Shown: piece after piece, positions 1 to 10,744 of the stretch | How positions within the stretch are numbered: the first letter of the stretch is position 1 | Layout of the letters: each line of letters starts with the position of its first letter | Assembly: GCA_003999685.1 (NCBI GenBank) | Contig: CP021226.1 | Location: 2,294,001 to 2,358,000 of the forward strand | From: Taiwanofungus camphoratus | Taxonomy: Eukaryota > Basidiomycota > Agaricomycetes > Polyporales > Taiwanofungaceae | Length of the DNA stretch: 64,000 bases | Direction of reading: 5' to 3' | Program-made: the position numbers and the translations under genes | The notes under the pieces: generated by a model | What the model was told of the DNA's origin: nothing | Seen by the model: only the letters and a program-made list of their open reading frames with translations | Database searches by the model: none

Positions 1-101
1 GTCTGATTGTCGTTGGTATATACGTTTACATTTCTGATTGCACCTCTTACGTAGGGGACTTCCTGTCTATCCTCTCGGAGATCGAACGAAACTACCTGTA
101 A
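1..101 (+). CDS. 3' end of an unidentified gene
   Basis: The window opens inside a gene. Bases 1-15 read in frame into a short intron (16-54, GT..AG, with a CTGAT branch-like motif), and the last exon (55-101) finishes with the residues DFLSILSEIERNYL and a TAA at 99-101. The splice keeps one open frame. Only about 20 residues are visible, so no family can be named. The 39-nt intron is short even for a fungus, which is a reason for caution. Confidence 0.4.
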   Translation, partial: LIVVGIYVYISDCTSYVGDFLSILSEIERNYL

Positions 102-598
102 GCTCAGGATGACGGACGGAGACCCGCAAGCTGACATGATCCTCACCTCGCCAGATTGGACGACGATAGGGATGCGGCGTCGAGCGGGGACGCTCTGCCC
201 CTCTTGGGCGGGAACTAAATACAGATCGACATCAGCCCTGGTCTCTGGTTTTCCAAGTTCGTCTATATATCGTGGATTTTCCACATCTATCTCGTAATCT
301 ACGTTGTACTGTATAGTACTGGCTTTCCCAGTTGCGTCGTGCTGTTACCTAGTATGTATTTTACTCGTCCCACATTGCTATCGAATTGTTGCGTCATGGA
401 CCAGGATGTTGGGACGCACATGACGCTACCTCCCATCCGGCAAAGTGCGAGATTGACGCGTTATCCAGATATGGAATGCAGCTACTTTGCTAAGTAGTAA
501 ATCACTACTACGGACGCGTTTGTCTTCTCTTTCCTTCATCCCACAAAGTGGTGTACCTTTTTCCGGTCAAAATTGTGCCCCTTCTTCAAGTTTACAGC
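102..598. other. Intergenic, gene 1 to AOS1
   Basis: This stretch is AT-richer than the flanking exons and has no ORF with family resemblance. It should hold the 3' UTR of the upstream gene and the promoter of AOS1. I see no clear TATA box. Confidence 0.6.
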
Positions 599-2557
599 AT
601 GTCCATTCATGAACTAGGCTCGAAGAATACCCCTCTTCAAATTACGGAAGGTATGGCCAGGGCCCGTGCAGCTCGGAGCAAACGGTGTTCCGCCACTCGC
701 GCTTCTCGCTATGACATGCTGACGATCACAAACGCGCGGTTATTCTTTTCCCTAGACGAAGCGGCTGTTTACGACAGACAGATACGGCTATGGGGGCTAG
801 AGGCTCAGCAAAGGTCAGTATTTATTGTCGCGTTCGCGCCTCAGGAGCGACTTGATCATAACAGGACTCAAGATGATACATCTTTAGGATGCGCAATGCA
901 ACCATATTGGTTGTACGACTGAAGGGCGTTGCAACCGAGGCCATTAAAAATATCGTCCTGGCCGGTATAGGAAAGCTTATCATCGTTGATAGTGACAATG
1001 TGTCCGAGGAAGACCTAGGTGCTGGATTCTTCTTTCGAGATGAGGACGTGGGCAAAAAGGTGAGTAAGTGGATACCTGGCCCCAGATGATTCTTCACGTT
1101 GTGTGAATGGGGCTTCTCCGTCGTCGACGAGTGGGTGTTGATCAGGCCTCGGCGTTGACTACATCAACCACGCGGCATTTTGTTCCCGCTTGCTCCATTT
1201 ATACACCGAACAACATTCCAATATCTGACTCATTCTCGGCTTCCGGGGCATTCTCAGTCCGTGCTGCGTCGTGCTGTGTAAGTTTCCGCAGCGAGGGAAG
1301 AGGCGTACATGGCCTCTTGTCGAAGACGCCTCGCCCCGAGAGGGCTCTGTCTGGAGAGCCACTTGCTTTTTCTTTCTCATGACGGGCGAAGGGAAGACAC
1401 ATGACGTGTTGCTGCCCTCTCTACGGATATCCGGGCGAGATAGCCGCCGGAAGAACTGCCACAAATACACTGCGATCGGTCGCTCGCTGTGTGTCTAGTG
1501 CTTATAGCCAATTTAGTTCCTTATTTTAGGCTGAAAGGTATAAGCCGTTTCACTGTTGTTGAATTGGTTCTCGTACAGAAAGTGGAAGCAGCAAAGGCGA
1601 GAGTTGAGAGTCTCAACCCCCTCGTGACTGTCGAAACATTAGCGACACCCTTGTCATTAGAGGCGGATGCGTTGGACACCTTGGTCCACAATGTGGATAT
1701 GGTCTGCGTAACCGACACGGACAAAGAAAGTCTAGTAAGTTATCGTGTCTCTGCTCTCGAGCAGTCACTGATAAATCCTGCAGGTTCACGTCAATGACGC
1801 ATGTCGAAGAGTTGGAAAACCGTTCTATTCCGGGGGAACGTATGGTCTTCTAGGGTATATCTTCTGTGACCTGCTCACACACGACTACATTGCTCCGTAG
1901 GTGGTCTTATCTCCGTCGCCACGCCCTACAAGGTTTGTTCACCACCTGAGTTTGCTCAGTGACCGCTCCACTGCGAAGGAGACAACAAAAAATGTTAAAA
2001 ATACGACAATGTATTGCCCCCTCAAGACTGCTCTAGAACATCGCTGGACGGGGATGACACGGAGGCAGACAAAGGAACTTAATCCGGCAGCCGTGTTCAC
2101 GGTGCTTAGTATGCCCAATTTTGCATGTTCTCAAGATATCTACTAATGGGTATTGGAAGCGCTGTGGGAGTATCAGTCCGCCCACGGTGGCGCTATCCCG
2201 GACGATGTGAACGAGGCGCCCGTGCTGGAGGGCATCGCGAACGGACTACTAGCCAAGGTTGATGTGAACAAACAAGCCATCCCTAGCATCTCGCGAGATC
2301 TGATTGAGTAGGTCGTCATGTCGACTCAATTCTGTTTCGCAATACAAACTCGTGATTATTCACTGATGGGATTATTACACAGGACAGTGGCGCATACAGC
2401 TGCGCATGAACTCTCGCCGGTATGTGCAGTGGTTGGCGGCATGCTTGCGCAGGACGTTCTGAAGGCACTCGCGGCACGAGAGTCGCCCATTGCGAATTTC
2501 TTTGTATTTGATGGCAATACTGGAGGGGGAACTGTGTGCCGAATGGGTATTCAGTAG
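599..2557 (+). CDS. AOS1: SUMO-activating enzyme E1 subunit AOS1/SAE1
   Basis: This is the small subunit of the heterodimeric SUMO E1, which with Uba2 adenylates SUMO before transfer to Ubc9; it acts mainly in the nucleus. Eight exons (599-650, 756-813, 888-1059, 1579-1734, 1784-1896, 1960-2108, 2160-2307, 2383-2557) give 340 residues, the usual size. The ThiF/E1 fold is clear: YDRQIRLWGLEAQQR at the N terminus, a degenerate Rossmann loop (LVVRLKGVATEAIKN), IIVDSDNVSEEDLG, and a C-terminal SPVCAVVGGMLAQDVLKAL block followed by FFVFDGNTG. As in known AOS1 proteins there is no catalytic cysteine domain. The start ATG at 599 is the first in frame; intron 1 removes a segment that would otherwise separate the start from the YDRQ block. 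Intron 3 (1060-1578, 519 nt) is unusually long. Identity is secure; the first exon is the least certain part. Confidence 0.9.
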
Positions 2558-2899
2558 GCAAGCGTTGTTCAGCAAATGTATAATTGTAAAAATGGGAAGA
2601 TCTATTTGTAACGTGTATGCTGGACTGCAGGCTGTAGTATATATGCATAATATGTACTGAGGATCCGTTTGCGCTTTGTATCATTGCCTGAGACTATCAT
2701 GATGGTCTTCCTCTGCGACGCGTACACGTGATCGAGATTGTCTCCTTTGTCTCGTCCACTGGCGGTGGCTCGGCAATTTGAACGCTCTTCAAGCTTCAAG
2801 TCCCATGGTTAAACGCTCAACAGTTGCATTCTTGTTCTCGATCCCACAATCGCTGTGACCGAGTCCACTGCTGTCATCTGCCAATCCCAGATAACCGAG
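2558..2899. other. Intergenic, AOS1 to F-box gene
   Basis: This holds the 3' UTR of AOS1 and the upstream region of the F-box gene. In-frame codons extend upstream of 2900 from a GTG at 2855, but there is no ATG there. Nothing else is recognised. Confidence 0.5.
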
Positions 2900-4540
2900 A
2901 TGCTGTTGCAGTGGCACCCGGTACTGTACAACGACGACATCCTCCGGGAAATCTTTCAGTATCTATCACCAAGCGACGACGAGACTCGACGGAGTCTTGC
3001 GTGGTCCGCTCGCGTCTGTCAAGCATTCTCGCTTGCTGCACTCGATGTCTTATGGAGGGACATGAAGGGCTTACTACCGCTATTGAAAATCATGTCTCCG
3101 ACCTTTGCTAAGGTGCAACAAAATGGGAATAGCAGCAAGACATATGTACGCCGCATTTCGAGTGCACCTCCTTGACCTCTTATGCTACAGCACTTATGGT
3201 TGTAGATGTTTCGCAGATACATTTCCGATCGCGAATGGTCGAGGTTTCAATGTTACGCCAAACGCATACACGTACTTGGACCACTCAATGCTCATGCGGA
3301 CGGCATCGACGCGTCGGTATTCTCTCACCTGGTGTACCGCGCACAAGGCAAGCCTCTCTTTCCATCCCTAAACGTTTTACAGTGGACACAACAATTGCCA
3401 TTTGGAACGGAGTTGTTAGCTTTCATGTCGCAATCACTCCTCCGCGTTGCAATCCATGCAGAGTATGCAGGAGATGAGCGGAGCTTGATAGAACGTCCCA
3501 GAAGAGATGGCCATGTCCTTGGGATGCTCTTAAGCACATTGTGTTCTAGTGCTCCGTTCCTGCAGGCGCTGACATTGGAAGCCAGTCTGCACCCATCATC
3601 GCTAGAGTCCATGACATATCTCAAGAACCTCAAGAACTTGAGCACCCTGACGCTCTCGGGACGTAATTCGATTACATTGTCTGACTTGATGCGCTCTTGT
3701 GCCACTCTAGAGGAACTGAGCAAACTAGATGTGACACTTGGCGAGGTAGGCGACGGAGACGTTCCGGTCCGCTCTGGATTTCCAGCTTTAGAGAAACTTT
3801 ATGTGACAGGAAGTATGTCAAGCACTGGCTCCCTTCTGAGGCTCGTATCGTCTCCCCATCTATTCTCATTTGACCTTTCCAACATATCATTTCCGTCGGG
3901 AGATTGGCAAGAATTGAATCTCTGTCTCGCGGTGTTAAGTTCGAGATTTGCTTCAACATTACGAAGAGTTGCATTGGACTGTTCCTTCCAGAACCCCAAT
4001 GGTTCCAGTCCGCTTTACTTGATGGAGATCATCAAACCATTGCTAGCCTTGCGTGAGGTTGAAGAGATGTATGTGGAATTTCAAGGCGAGATGATCATGT
4101 CGATGACCAACGAACACCTACGCGAGGTGGCAAGATCGTGGCCTAAAATTACGGAACTATACCTCCTGTATCCGCGAGATTCTGTATCTACCCTGCCATC
4201 GATCTATTCCCTTGTCGAATTTGCTCGTCGCTGTCCCAGACTTCAATCCCTTGGGCTCACTTGCACTGTTGATACTAGAAGTCCTCTCTCGTTCGCACCG
4301 GACTCATACCCCGTCTTGTCTCATGGCCTGCGTGGACTATTCATTGGGTGCCCGGACTCGTTTGTTGGAGACCCAATGCCGCTGGCTCGCTTTCTTGACC
4401 GCATCTTCCCAAATCTCGATATAGGAGACGTGTTTGTCGCGCTTGGCGAAGAATCCGAACAAGTGCTCGCGATATTGAACATCTTGCAGTGTACGAGGAG
4501 AGAGCAGATGGAACGCGTCAGAAGCGGGTTGATGCTATGA
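2900..4540 (+). CDS. F-box / leucine-rich-repeat-like protein
   Basis: This is a probable substrate adaptor of an SCF ubiquitin ligase. Two exons (2900-3145, 3206-4540) give 526 residues. The N-terminal 60 residues match the mushroom F-box pattern: DDILREIFQYLSP, then RRSLAWSARVCQAFSLAALDVLW. The rest is a long leucine-rich region without sharp repeats, with LTLEASL- and LKNLSTLTLSG-type strands. The intron at 3146-3205 keeps phase 0 and joins to the tract DREWSRFQCYAKRIHVL, which is typical of this family. The ATG at 2900 is the first in frame. The partner substrate cannot be predicted. This gene is diverged from the other two F-box genes in the window, which resemble each other more. Confidence 0.8.
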
Positions 4541-5111
4541 GGGTATGTCCTGGCCAGCCTCATTCCGCATACTGCTGCATGCATTGTTGACCACATATTC
4601 AGATTGCTGTCAACCGTTCCGAGATATCTATGTTATGATCTTGCTTATGTTGTCTCGTTCTTTTCCCTCTCATACGTCGTATGCCTCATTCTACAGGTTT
4701 TGTCATCTGCTCCAGACCATCTCGCTGATCTCACGAGTCGCTCTATCTATTCCGTGTACATGTCAACTTATTACAGTCCTGCTTCACTTACCACATAGTC
4801 TACCATCGATACCATATTATATTGATGTGTCCTGATGTTGTACGCATCTCTTCAGCCTTTGTGAAAATACATTTAGTAGTTCGATCTAGACGCCGGCAGA
4901 GCTACATATCATCTGGATAGGCCAAGGAGCGATTGAAGCCCATCACATGCATGCCAATCATCACTTGCTCGAGACCATCAACACTGCATCCACAGTCACG
5001 GGGTGAATAAATGGAGCGGCGCTTTCGGCAAACTTGCAGAGCTTCCATGGACCTCTCAAATACGAGCAGCAAGGCAGGCGAATTCGAAAAGCACATCCCA
5101 CTGCTCATGCT
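4541..5111. other. Intergenic between convergent genes
   Basis: This lies between the 3' ends of the F-box gene (plus) and FOL3 (minus), so it should contain both terminators. It is pyrimidine-rich on the plus strand at 4610-4800. No gene is recognised. Confidence 0.6.
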
Positions 5112-6692
5112 TCATTTTGTACGCGCTATTTCTGCCATCACTCGGAAGAAATCTGCAACGAGGTAGAGGCTCCCTGCAACCACGACCAACCCATCGCTGT
5201 CCAGATCACTCTGCCGCTTCGCTGCCCACTGCAAAGCAGCCAAGAGCTGTGCTTGAAAGTGGGGGCCCGAATCGTCGCCTTCCTGCACCCACCGCTCGGC
5301 GTCCCCGTTCAGCTCACTTACGGCAGCCATGATTTCCAAGCGGTCGTTGCAGCGCACCCAGGGCATCCCGGCGGGCGGCGTGAACTGCATGCACGCAACA
5401 CGCAGCGAGGTGCGCGGCGGAAGAGGGAGCCGGAGGAGCGGCCTGAAGGTGTCCACGGGGCTTTTGTGGGGGGAGTGCGAGTGCGCGAGAATGAAGGTGA
5501 GGCTCAGATGGCGGTCCTGTTGGGTTTTGGCGTAGGCGGAGAGGAGCGACGAGAGGTAGGCGCCCAGCTTGCTGGCGGAGGCAGGATTGTGAGCGCCGTC
5601 GGCGAGCACCAGTATCTCTTTCCTTGTGGAGAGTGGCTGCGTTTGCAACGGAGAGCGTTCGGCTGAAGATGCAGGCAAACTAGTTTCGGAAGCGGGATAT
5701 GTTACAGATACCTGAGGCGAGGGAGCGGGAACGGTCAGCTCATAGAAGAACATCCTACCAGGCCAGACAGTAGACTTGATGCCGCGTGAAATGGTGTCCA
5801 GCGTGAGGCCCTCGCGCAAGCGCGGATGGGCGGCACATGAGGGGTGAGTGAGGAGTGCGGAGATGACGCCAAGTGCTGTGCCGAGGTTGTCGAGCTGGTG
5901 CTCGCCACGCAGGCATAGGAGCGCTCGCAGAGGTCGGTCGAAACAAGCCAGGCGAGCTTCGACGGGTTGCGGGGGAGGAGGTGCGTAGGCGCCGGGCGAT
6001 AGACAAAATGGGGGCGGTTTTGGCCCGTCAATCATCTCGGACCACTCGCGCGTTGTGACGGTGGGGGCGAGCAGCATGTCTCCGCGCGCCCTCCCGACTA
6101 CTTGACGGACGACAGGCTCTACCTCGGGGTGTGCTTGCTGGCCTAGGACAAGCGGCTTGTGCGGCCGTGCGATGCTCGCTTTCTCGCGTGCAATGGCGTC
6201 GACGGTGTTGCCGAGAAAGGCCTGATGATCGAGATCGACAGCAGTGAGAGCGGATACGAGGACCGTCTGGTCCGGGATCACGTTCGTCGCATCGAGACGT
6301 CCACCCATGCCCACCTCCAAAACGACGACGTCGGTGCGCGCCTGCTCAAAGATGTCTAATGCTGTGCAAGTCAGCAGCTCGAAGCTGCTGGCGCCTATGC
6401 TGTGCTTGGTGTTGATCTCCTCGACATACTTGCGTGAAACGGTATATACATCGTGGCTGACAGGTGTATTGTTGAGGGTGATGCAGTCAAGGTACGAGAC
6501 GAGGTGTGGGCTGTTGAAGCGTCCTACGGTGAGCGGCCTCTCGGGAGAAGAGGATGCGGCAAAGATGAAGGAGAGTAGAGCGGAGACACTGCCCTTGCCA
6601 TTAGTGCCTGCAATATGGCAGGTGGGACGTGTGTAGGGCCGGAGAAGCGCCTGGAGGCGGCGGATGCGATCAAGGGAGAGGTCGATGGACAT
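5112..6692 (-). CDS. FOL3: Dihydrofolate synthetase (folylpolyglutamate synthase family)
   Basis: This Mur-ligase-family enzyme adds glutamate to dihydropteroate to make dihydrofolate, using ATP. It has a single exon and 526 residues from the ATG at 6692; the in-frame ATG at 6806 adds 38 residues with no family similarity. The sequence opens with SLDRIRRLQALLRP, close to the P-loop HIAGTNGKGSVSALL, as in FOL3. It continues with VLEVGMGGRLDATNV, VDLDHQAFLGNTVDAIAREK and, in the C-terminal domain, LADGAHNPASA. The order and spacing fit fungal FOL3 better than MET7, which carries a longer N terminus. The segment between the central and C-terminal domains is long and proline/serine-rich. The lack of introns is unusual beside its neighbours. 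Confidence 0.88.
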   Translation of the reverse strand: MSIDLSLDRIRRLQALLRPYTRPTCHIAGTNGKGSVSALLSFIFAASSSPERPLTVGRFNSPHLVSYLDCITLNNTPVSHDVYTVSRKYVEEINTKHSIGASSFELLTCTALDIFEQARTDVVVLEVGMGGRLDATNVIPDQTVLVSALTAVDLDHQAFLGNTVDAIAREKASIARPHKPLVLGQQAHPEVEPVVRQVVGRARGDMLLAPTVTTREWSEMIDGPKPPPFCLSPGAYAPPPPQPVEARLACFDRPLRALLCLRGEHQLDNLGTALGVISALLTHPSCAAHPRLREGLTLDTISRGIKSTVWPGRMFFYELTVPAPSPQVSVTYPASETSLPASSAERSPLQTQPLSTRKEILVLADGAHNPASASKLGAYLSSLLSAYAKTQQDRHLSLTFILAHSHSPHKSPVDTFRPLLRLPLPPRTSLRVACMQFTPPAGMPWVRCNDRLEIMAAVSELNGDAERWVQEGDDSGPHFQAQLLAALQWAAKRQSDLDSDGLVVVAGSLYLVADFFRVMAEIARTK

Positions 6693-7152
6693 GTTGCGGC
6701 CGTGTTGCCGGCGGCAATGGAGACGATGAGGTCGGTGTGGGGAAGTCAGAGCTCGGAGTCTATCGTGATAGCACTGAGATAACGTCCATGGCCATACTGT
6801 CCGCATGCGACACGGGCCTTGGTGCTGGATGGATTAGACGCAGCGCGGACGTCGGCGCAGACTCACTGCGCTCGCCATCGTTGACTACCAGTGTACGGCG
6901 AGCTCGAGCAGCGATCACAAGGTTCAGTTTCCGAAAATGCGATAAATATGCCTACAGCAGAAACGGATATATTTTCGGAGCTCAAACGTCAGTCTGCCAT
7001 TGGCCAGAGTGGTGCTCCATATGGAAACGGAGATGCACGCGTGCAAACCCTCGCCAACGATGAGAATTTCTCCCTAGTCGGAGTCGGAAAAATGAGTTCT
7101 GGAAGTGGGAGTTGTGTGGTGCGGCTGACTGCGCCTCTCCACCCTCATTACC
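6693..7152. other. Divergent promoter region FOL3 / SKN1
   Basis: This lies between divergent start codons. It contains an ATG-initiated frame (6948-7172, 74 codons) that overlaps the SKN1 start in another frame. It has no family resemblance and could be a long upstream ORF if transcription starts before 6948. Confidence 0.45.
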
Positions 7153-9873
7153 ATGGCTGCCCCTCAACGTAGGGTACCTCCACCAAACCAACAATATTAC
7201 GCCGTCCCTCAGAGTCCTCAGGCTTCCCGATTCCAGCCCCAGTCGCAGCCCATGCCTGCCCCCCAGCCCTCCACCAGCCAGGGTCCGAGGAACGATACGA
7301 CGTACGGCGTCGCAATCGGCGCCATTGGAGGAGGATATGGACCTTATTCTGTTCGTTTCATCTGCTCTTCGCTCGATGTTTACGGTTCACTGATTGCCTA
7401 TTTCTACTTTACGCTTTGCGTTCCTCCGTCAACCTCTTGATTCTTGACCGACTTGCGACCGCCCATCGTCTGCTTGTGTCTCATGGACTTCTTACCGCGT
7501 CGCTAATTTCATATACAACCCGATGATGCAATTTCCTGTCCTCAAACCCCTCTGCTAATTAATTTATGGTTACCGTACATGCAACCTCTCACTCGCGACG
7601 GACTTGCTTGACTGACGAACGCATGCAAATTTGACTTCTGTCCTTGCTCTGAAATCTGCCTCCGTCGTTCCACCAAACCTCGTTACTTCCGCCCTACAAC
7701 TGACACTATCGCATCTTGGATTGGTCTGTAATATCCGCTCACAAATGGTCCTCGATTTGCTTGCAATTTTCTACACGTTGGCTTGCTTCGTAACATTGAT
7801 ACGTGGCTTCTCGTTGCCCTTATCACACTTGACCGGTTGCAACGGTCAATCGATGAACTACTTCAATGCCTCAAACTCACGTGAACGCCGCGACCACAGT
7901 TTAATCCAACACTCAACAATGGCCGCTATGCATCCTCTCGTTTTAGCGCTGCGATTTCTGAGACATCTGTAGGCACCGCAGGCGAGAAGACCGTCAATAC
8001 TACCACCCAGATGATCGGGACATCCTCGGTGCAGCCGTACCCGTATCTGTGGGACACGAAGGATCCAGACTTGGACGATGCCCTACACAACCCTGATCCT
8101 ATACGCGACGCGGCGATGGACCGCAGTTGCACCCCATTCTCTTCTCGCGGATGGATCAATGCTTCCGCGCTCGTGCTTCTTATTTTAGCATTGCTCACGC
8201 TTTTTGCGGGATATCCGATTATCACGTACTACGCGCATCCTACACCGAAGACACCAGGGTACAACTTGGGCGGGATCAACGGGTCGGGACAGATCCCGAA
8301 CTTGCCCAACATGCCGACCTTGATCGACAAGGACACGCCATCGCAGTATCATTCACACACTGCCTCAGACGGATCGACCTACACCCTGGTTTTCAGCGAT
8401 GAGTTCGAGACGGACGGGCGGACGTTTTGGCCGGGTGACGACCCATTCTGGGAGGCTGTGAACTTGAACTACTGGCCTACGGGCGATTTGGAGTGGTATA
8501 CGCCTGATGTAAGTGATGGTGATTAAGCGGCGATTCGGCCCTAATGGCTCGTCGCAGATGATCACAACAGAGGACGGAAAGCTAGTGATCACGATGGAAC
8601 AGGTTGAGAACCACAATTTGCCCTGGCGCAGCGGGATGTTACAATCGTGGAACAAAATGTGTTTCACGACGGGGTATATCGAAATGTCTATCAGTCTGCC
8701 AGGGACGCCTACGGCTCCTGGATTCTGGCCAGCGGCATGGACAATGGGGAACTTGGTAATTAAATTCGATTCTTCATTCAATGTGTGCTATAAATGTCTA
8801 CCAGGGCCGGGCTGGTTATGGATCAACCACTGACGGAATGTGGCCGTACACCTATGATAGCTGCGACGTGGGGACGTTCCCCAACCAGACCAGTCCGAAT
8901 GGTCAGCCCGCTGCTGCGCAGACGGGGGGAAATAACGGGGGACCGATCAGTTTTCAGCCGGGACAAAGGGCTTCGGCATGTACGTGCCCTGGCTCAGACC
9001 ATCCAGGCCCATCAGTCAGTGTTGGGCGTGGCGTACCCGAGATAGATATTATAGAGGCGCAAGTCGCGGCGGGCTTCCAGGGTCAAGCATCACAGAGTAT
9101 GCAAATCGCACCGTTCGACTACCAATATTACTTCGACAACTCGAGCGGCGTGACCACAATCTATAATCAGGACATCACCATGCTCAATACGTACAGAGGG
9201 GCCACGTACCAGCAGGCCGTGTCGGCGCTGACAAGCATCGACAGTGGCTATTATAATGGCTCATCCTATGCATCATATGGATTTGAGTGGTATTCTAACC
9301 CCAATGACCGGTCGGCTGGGTACATTGAATGGTACACCGCTGGGCAGCCAGCGTGGAAGATCACTTCAGGATCGTTGGGACCTGACAGTGTCACACAGGT
9401 CAGCCAGCGGCTTATCCCCGAGGAGCCTATGGTGCGTCCTCCTTCTGCCCTAGTCAACAGTTACTGAGATGTGGTGATGTTCATTGCAGTCTATTGTCAT
9501 CAACTTCGGCATGTCACGTAAGTAACTAATACACCTATTTAGTGTGTTACGGGGTTGATTGGCCGTTGCAGCGTCGTTCCAGGAACAAGATTGGGAGCAT
9601 CTTCAGTTCCCCGCGAAGATGTACGTAGACTACGTGCGGATATATCAACGCGAGGACGTGAAGGACGGAGTGACGTGTGACCCGACAAGTCATCCTACGG
9701 CGGACTACATTAATAAGTAGGCACTTTCATTCCCCCCTTCCCCCGCGGGGCTGCTGCTCATTCTATGTTGTTCATCTAGTCATCTGAACGCGTACACGAA
9801 CCCCAATCTTACAACGTGGGAGCAGGCAGGATACACATACCCTCGCAATTCGAAATACGACGGTTGCTCGTGA
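7153..9873 (+). CDS. SKN1: SKN1/KRE6-type beta-1,6-glucan synthesis protein (GH16)
   Basis: This is a type II membrane protein of the secretory pathway needed for cell-wall beta-1,6-glucan. Seven exons (7153-7350, 7900-8508, 8558-8755, 8805-9431, 9490-9517, 9572-9716, 9780-9873) give 632 residues. A proline/glutamine-rich cytosolic tail is followed by one membrane segment near residues 152-177 (ASALVLLILALLTLFAGYPI) and the SKN1/GH16 lumenal domain, beginning LVFSDEFETDGRTFWPGDDP. The GH16 catalytic signature is present as VPEIDIIEA. A conserved C-terminal block follows the small 28-nt exon. The first intron (7351-7899, 549 nt) has a weak GTTCGT donor but yields the family-like join GYGPYS-FNPTLNNGRYAS. 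The 3' splice junctions are well supported; the first exon less so. Fungi often carry two SKN1/KRE6 paralogs; only this one is visible here. Confidence 0.88.
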
Positions 9874-10744
9874 GGAAGCCGGCCGGCCTCGTTTCCTCGT
9901 TATCCTTCGTTTCGTTCGCATCTCAGCATCTCAGGCATCACACATATCACGCCCTCACGAGTCACGACGCCCCGCATCTATATCGTCGAACATTTGCCTA
10001 ATCTTTTCGCCTCCCCTAGTCGGTACCGCCCCTATTTCTCAGATGTTCCACGAGCACGGACTGATTATTCCTCACTTACCTCTGCGTGGTTGTACTCTTG
10101 CCCTCGCATGTTCTGCATGCATTAGCACGTCGTCTTGACTGGTAATGGTGTTTGGCCGGAGTTAACTGGGTAGTAGTAGTACGTGATGTACATGCATAGC
10201 TACTTAGACGCTGCTCTTCCCGTCGCTGTCTGCGCATGTCTTTTTCACTTTCATTATATCTACCTAGTTAATTGGGACTTTGGATCAAACCTATGAGCGA
10301 CGTCTGTGAAGTCCGCATGGCTGAATTCATTCGGCTTTTGTCTGATGTCGAATGACAGACCATCCATGACGATCGCACAGATAAATAATATAAGTTCAGG
10401 ATGAGCGGAGGCTTTCTTGATATGGAAGAATGTCACGGCGCCTCTTGACCTATTGTATACGGCAGGGACGGTGGCGGGGGCGTGGCTCCAGTGTCTTCTG
10501 CTGCCAATTACATGCGAGTGCTATTCCGTCAAGCAGCGTTCTTTCGCATATTGGGGCTTTCAAACATCATTGTTTCTTTTAATCGAGATCGGTGGAATGA
10601 ACGGTACTAGTTTCGATGACCCGTCCCAGATATTCAAGCTGCACGGCATCTCCGGAAAACCGGGTGTACCAAGTAGTCTTAGAGACGCGACAAATCCAAT
10701 GAAATCAGCACAAAGGTGAGCCTTCTTCAAATGAGTGCTTTGGC
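9874..10744. other. Intergenic, SKN1 to ULP2
   Basis: No gene is recognised. A TTG-initiated frame at 10417-10719 lacks an ATG and family similarity. A possible 5'-UTR intron with donor near 10715 and acceptor near 10765 cannot be excluded. Confidence 0.5.

Noticed and set aside
5034-5666. 210-codon plus-strand frame over FOL3
   Set aside because: It is antisense to the C-terminal half of FOL3, which has clear motifs.
10417-10719. 100-codon frame upstream of the SUMO protease
   Set aside because: It starts with TTG and contains no suitable ATG; there is no family resemblance and no good donor leading into the protease exons.
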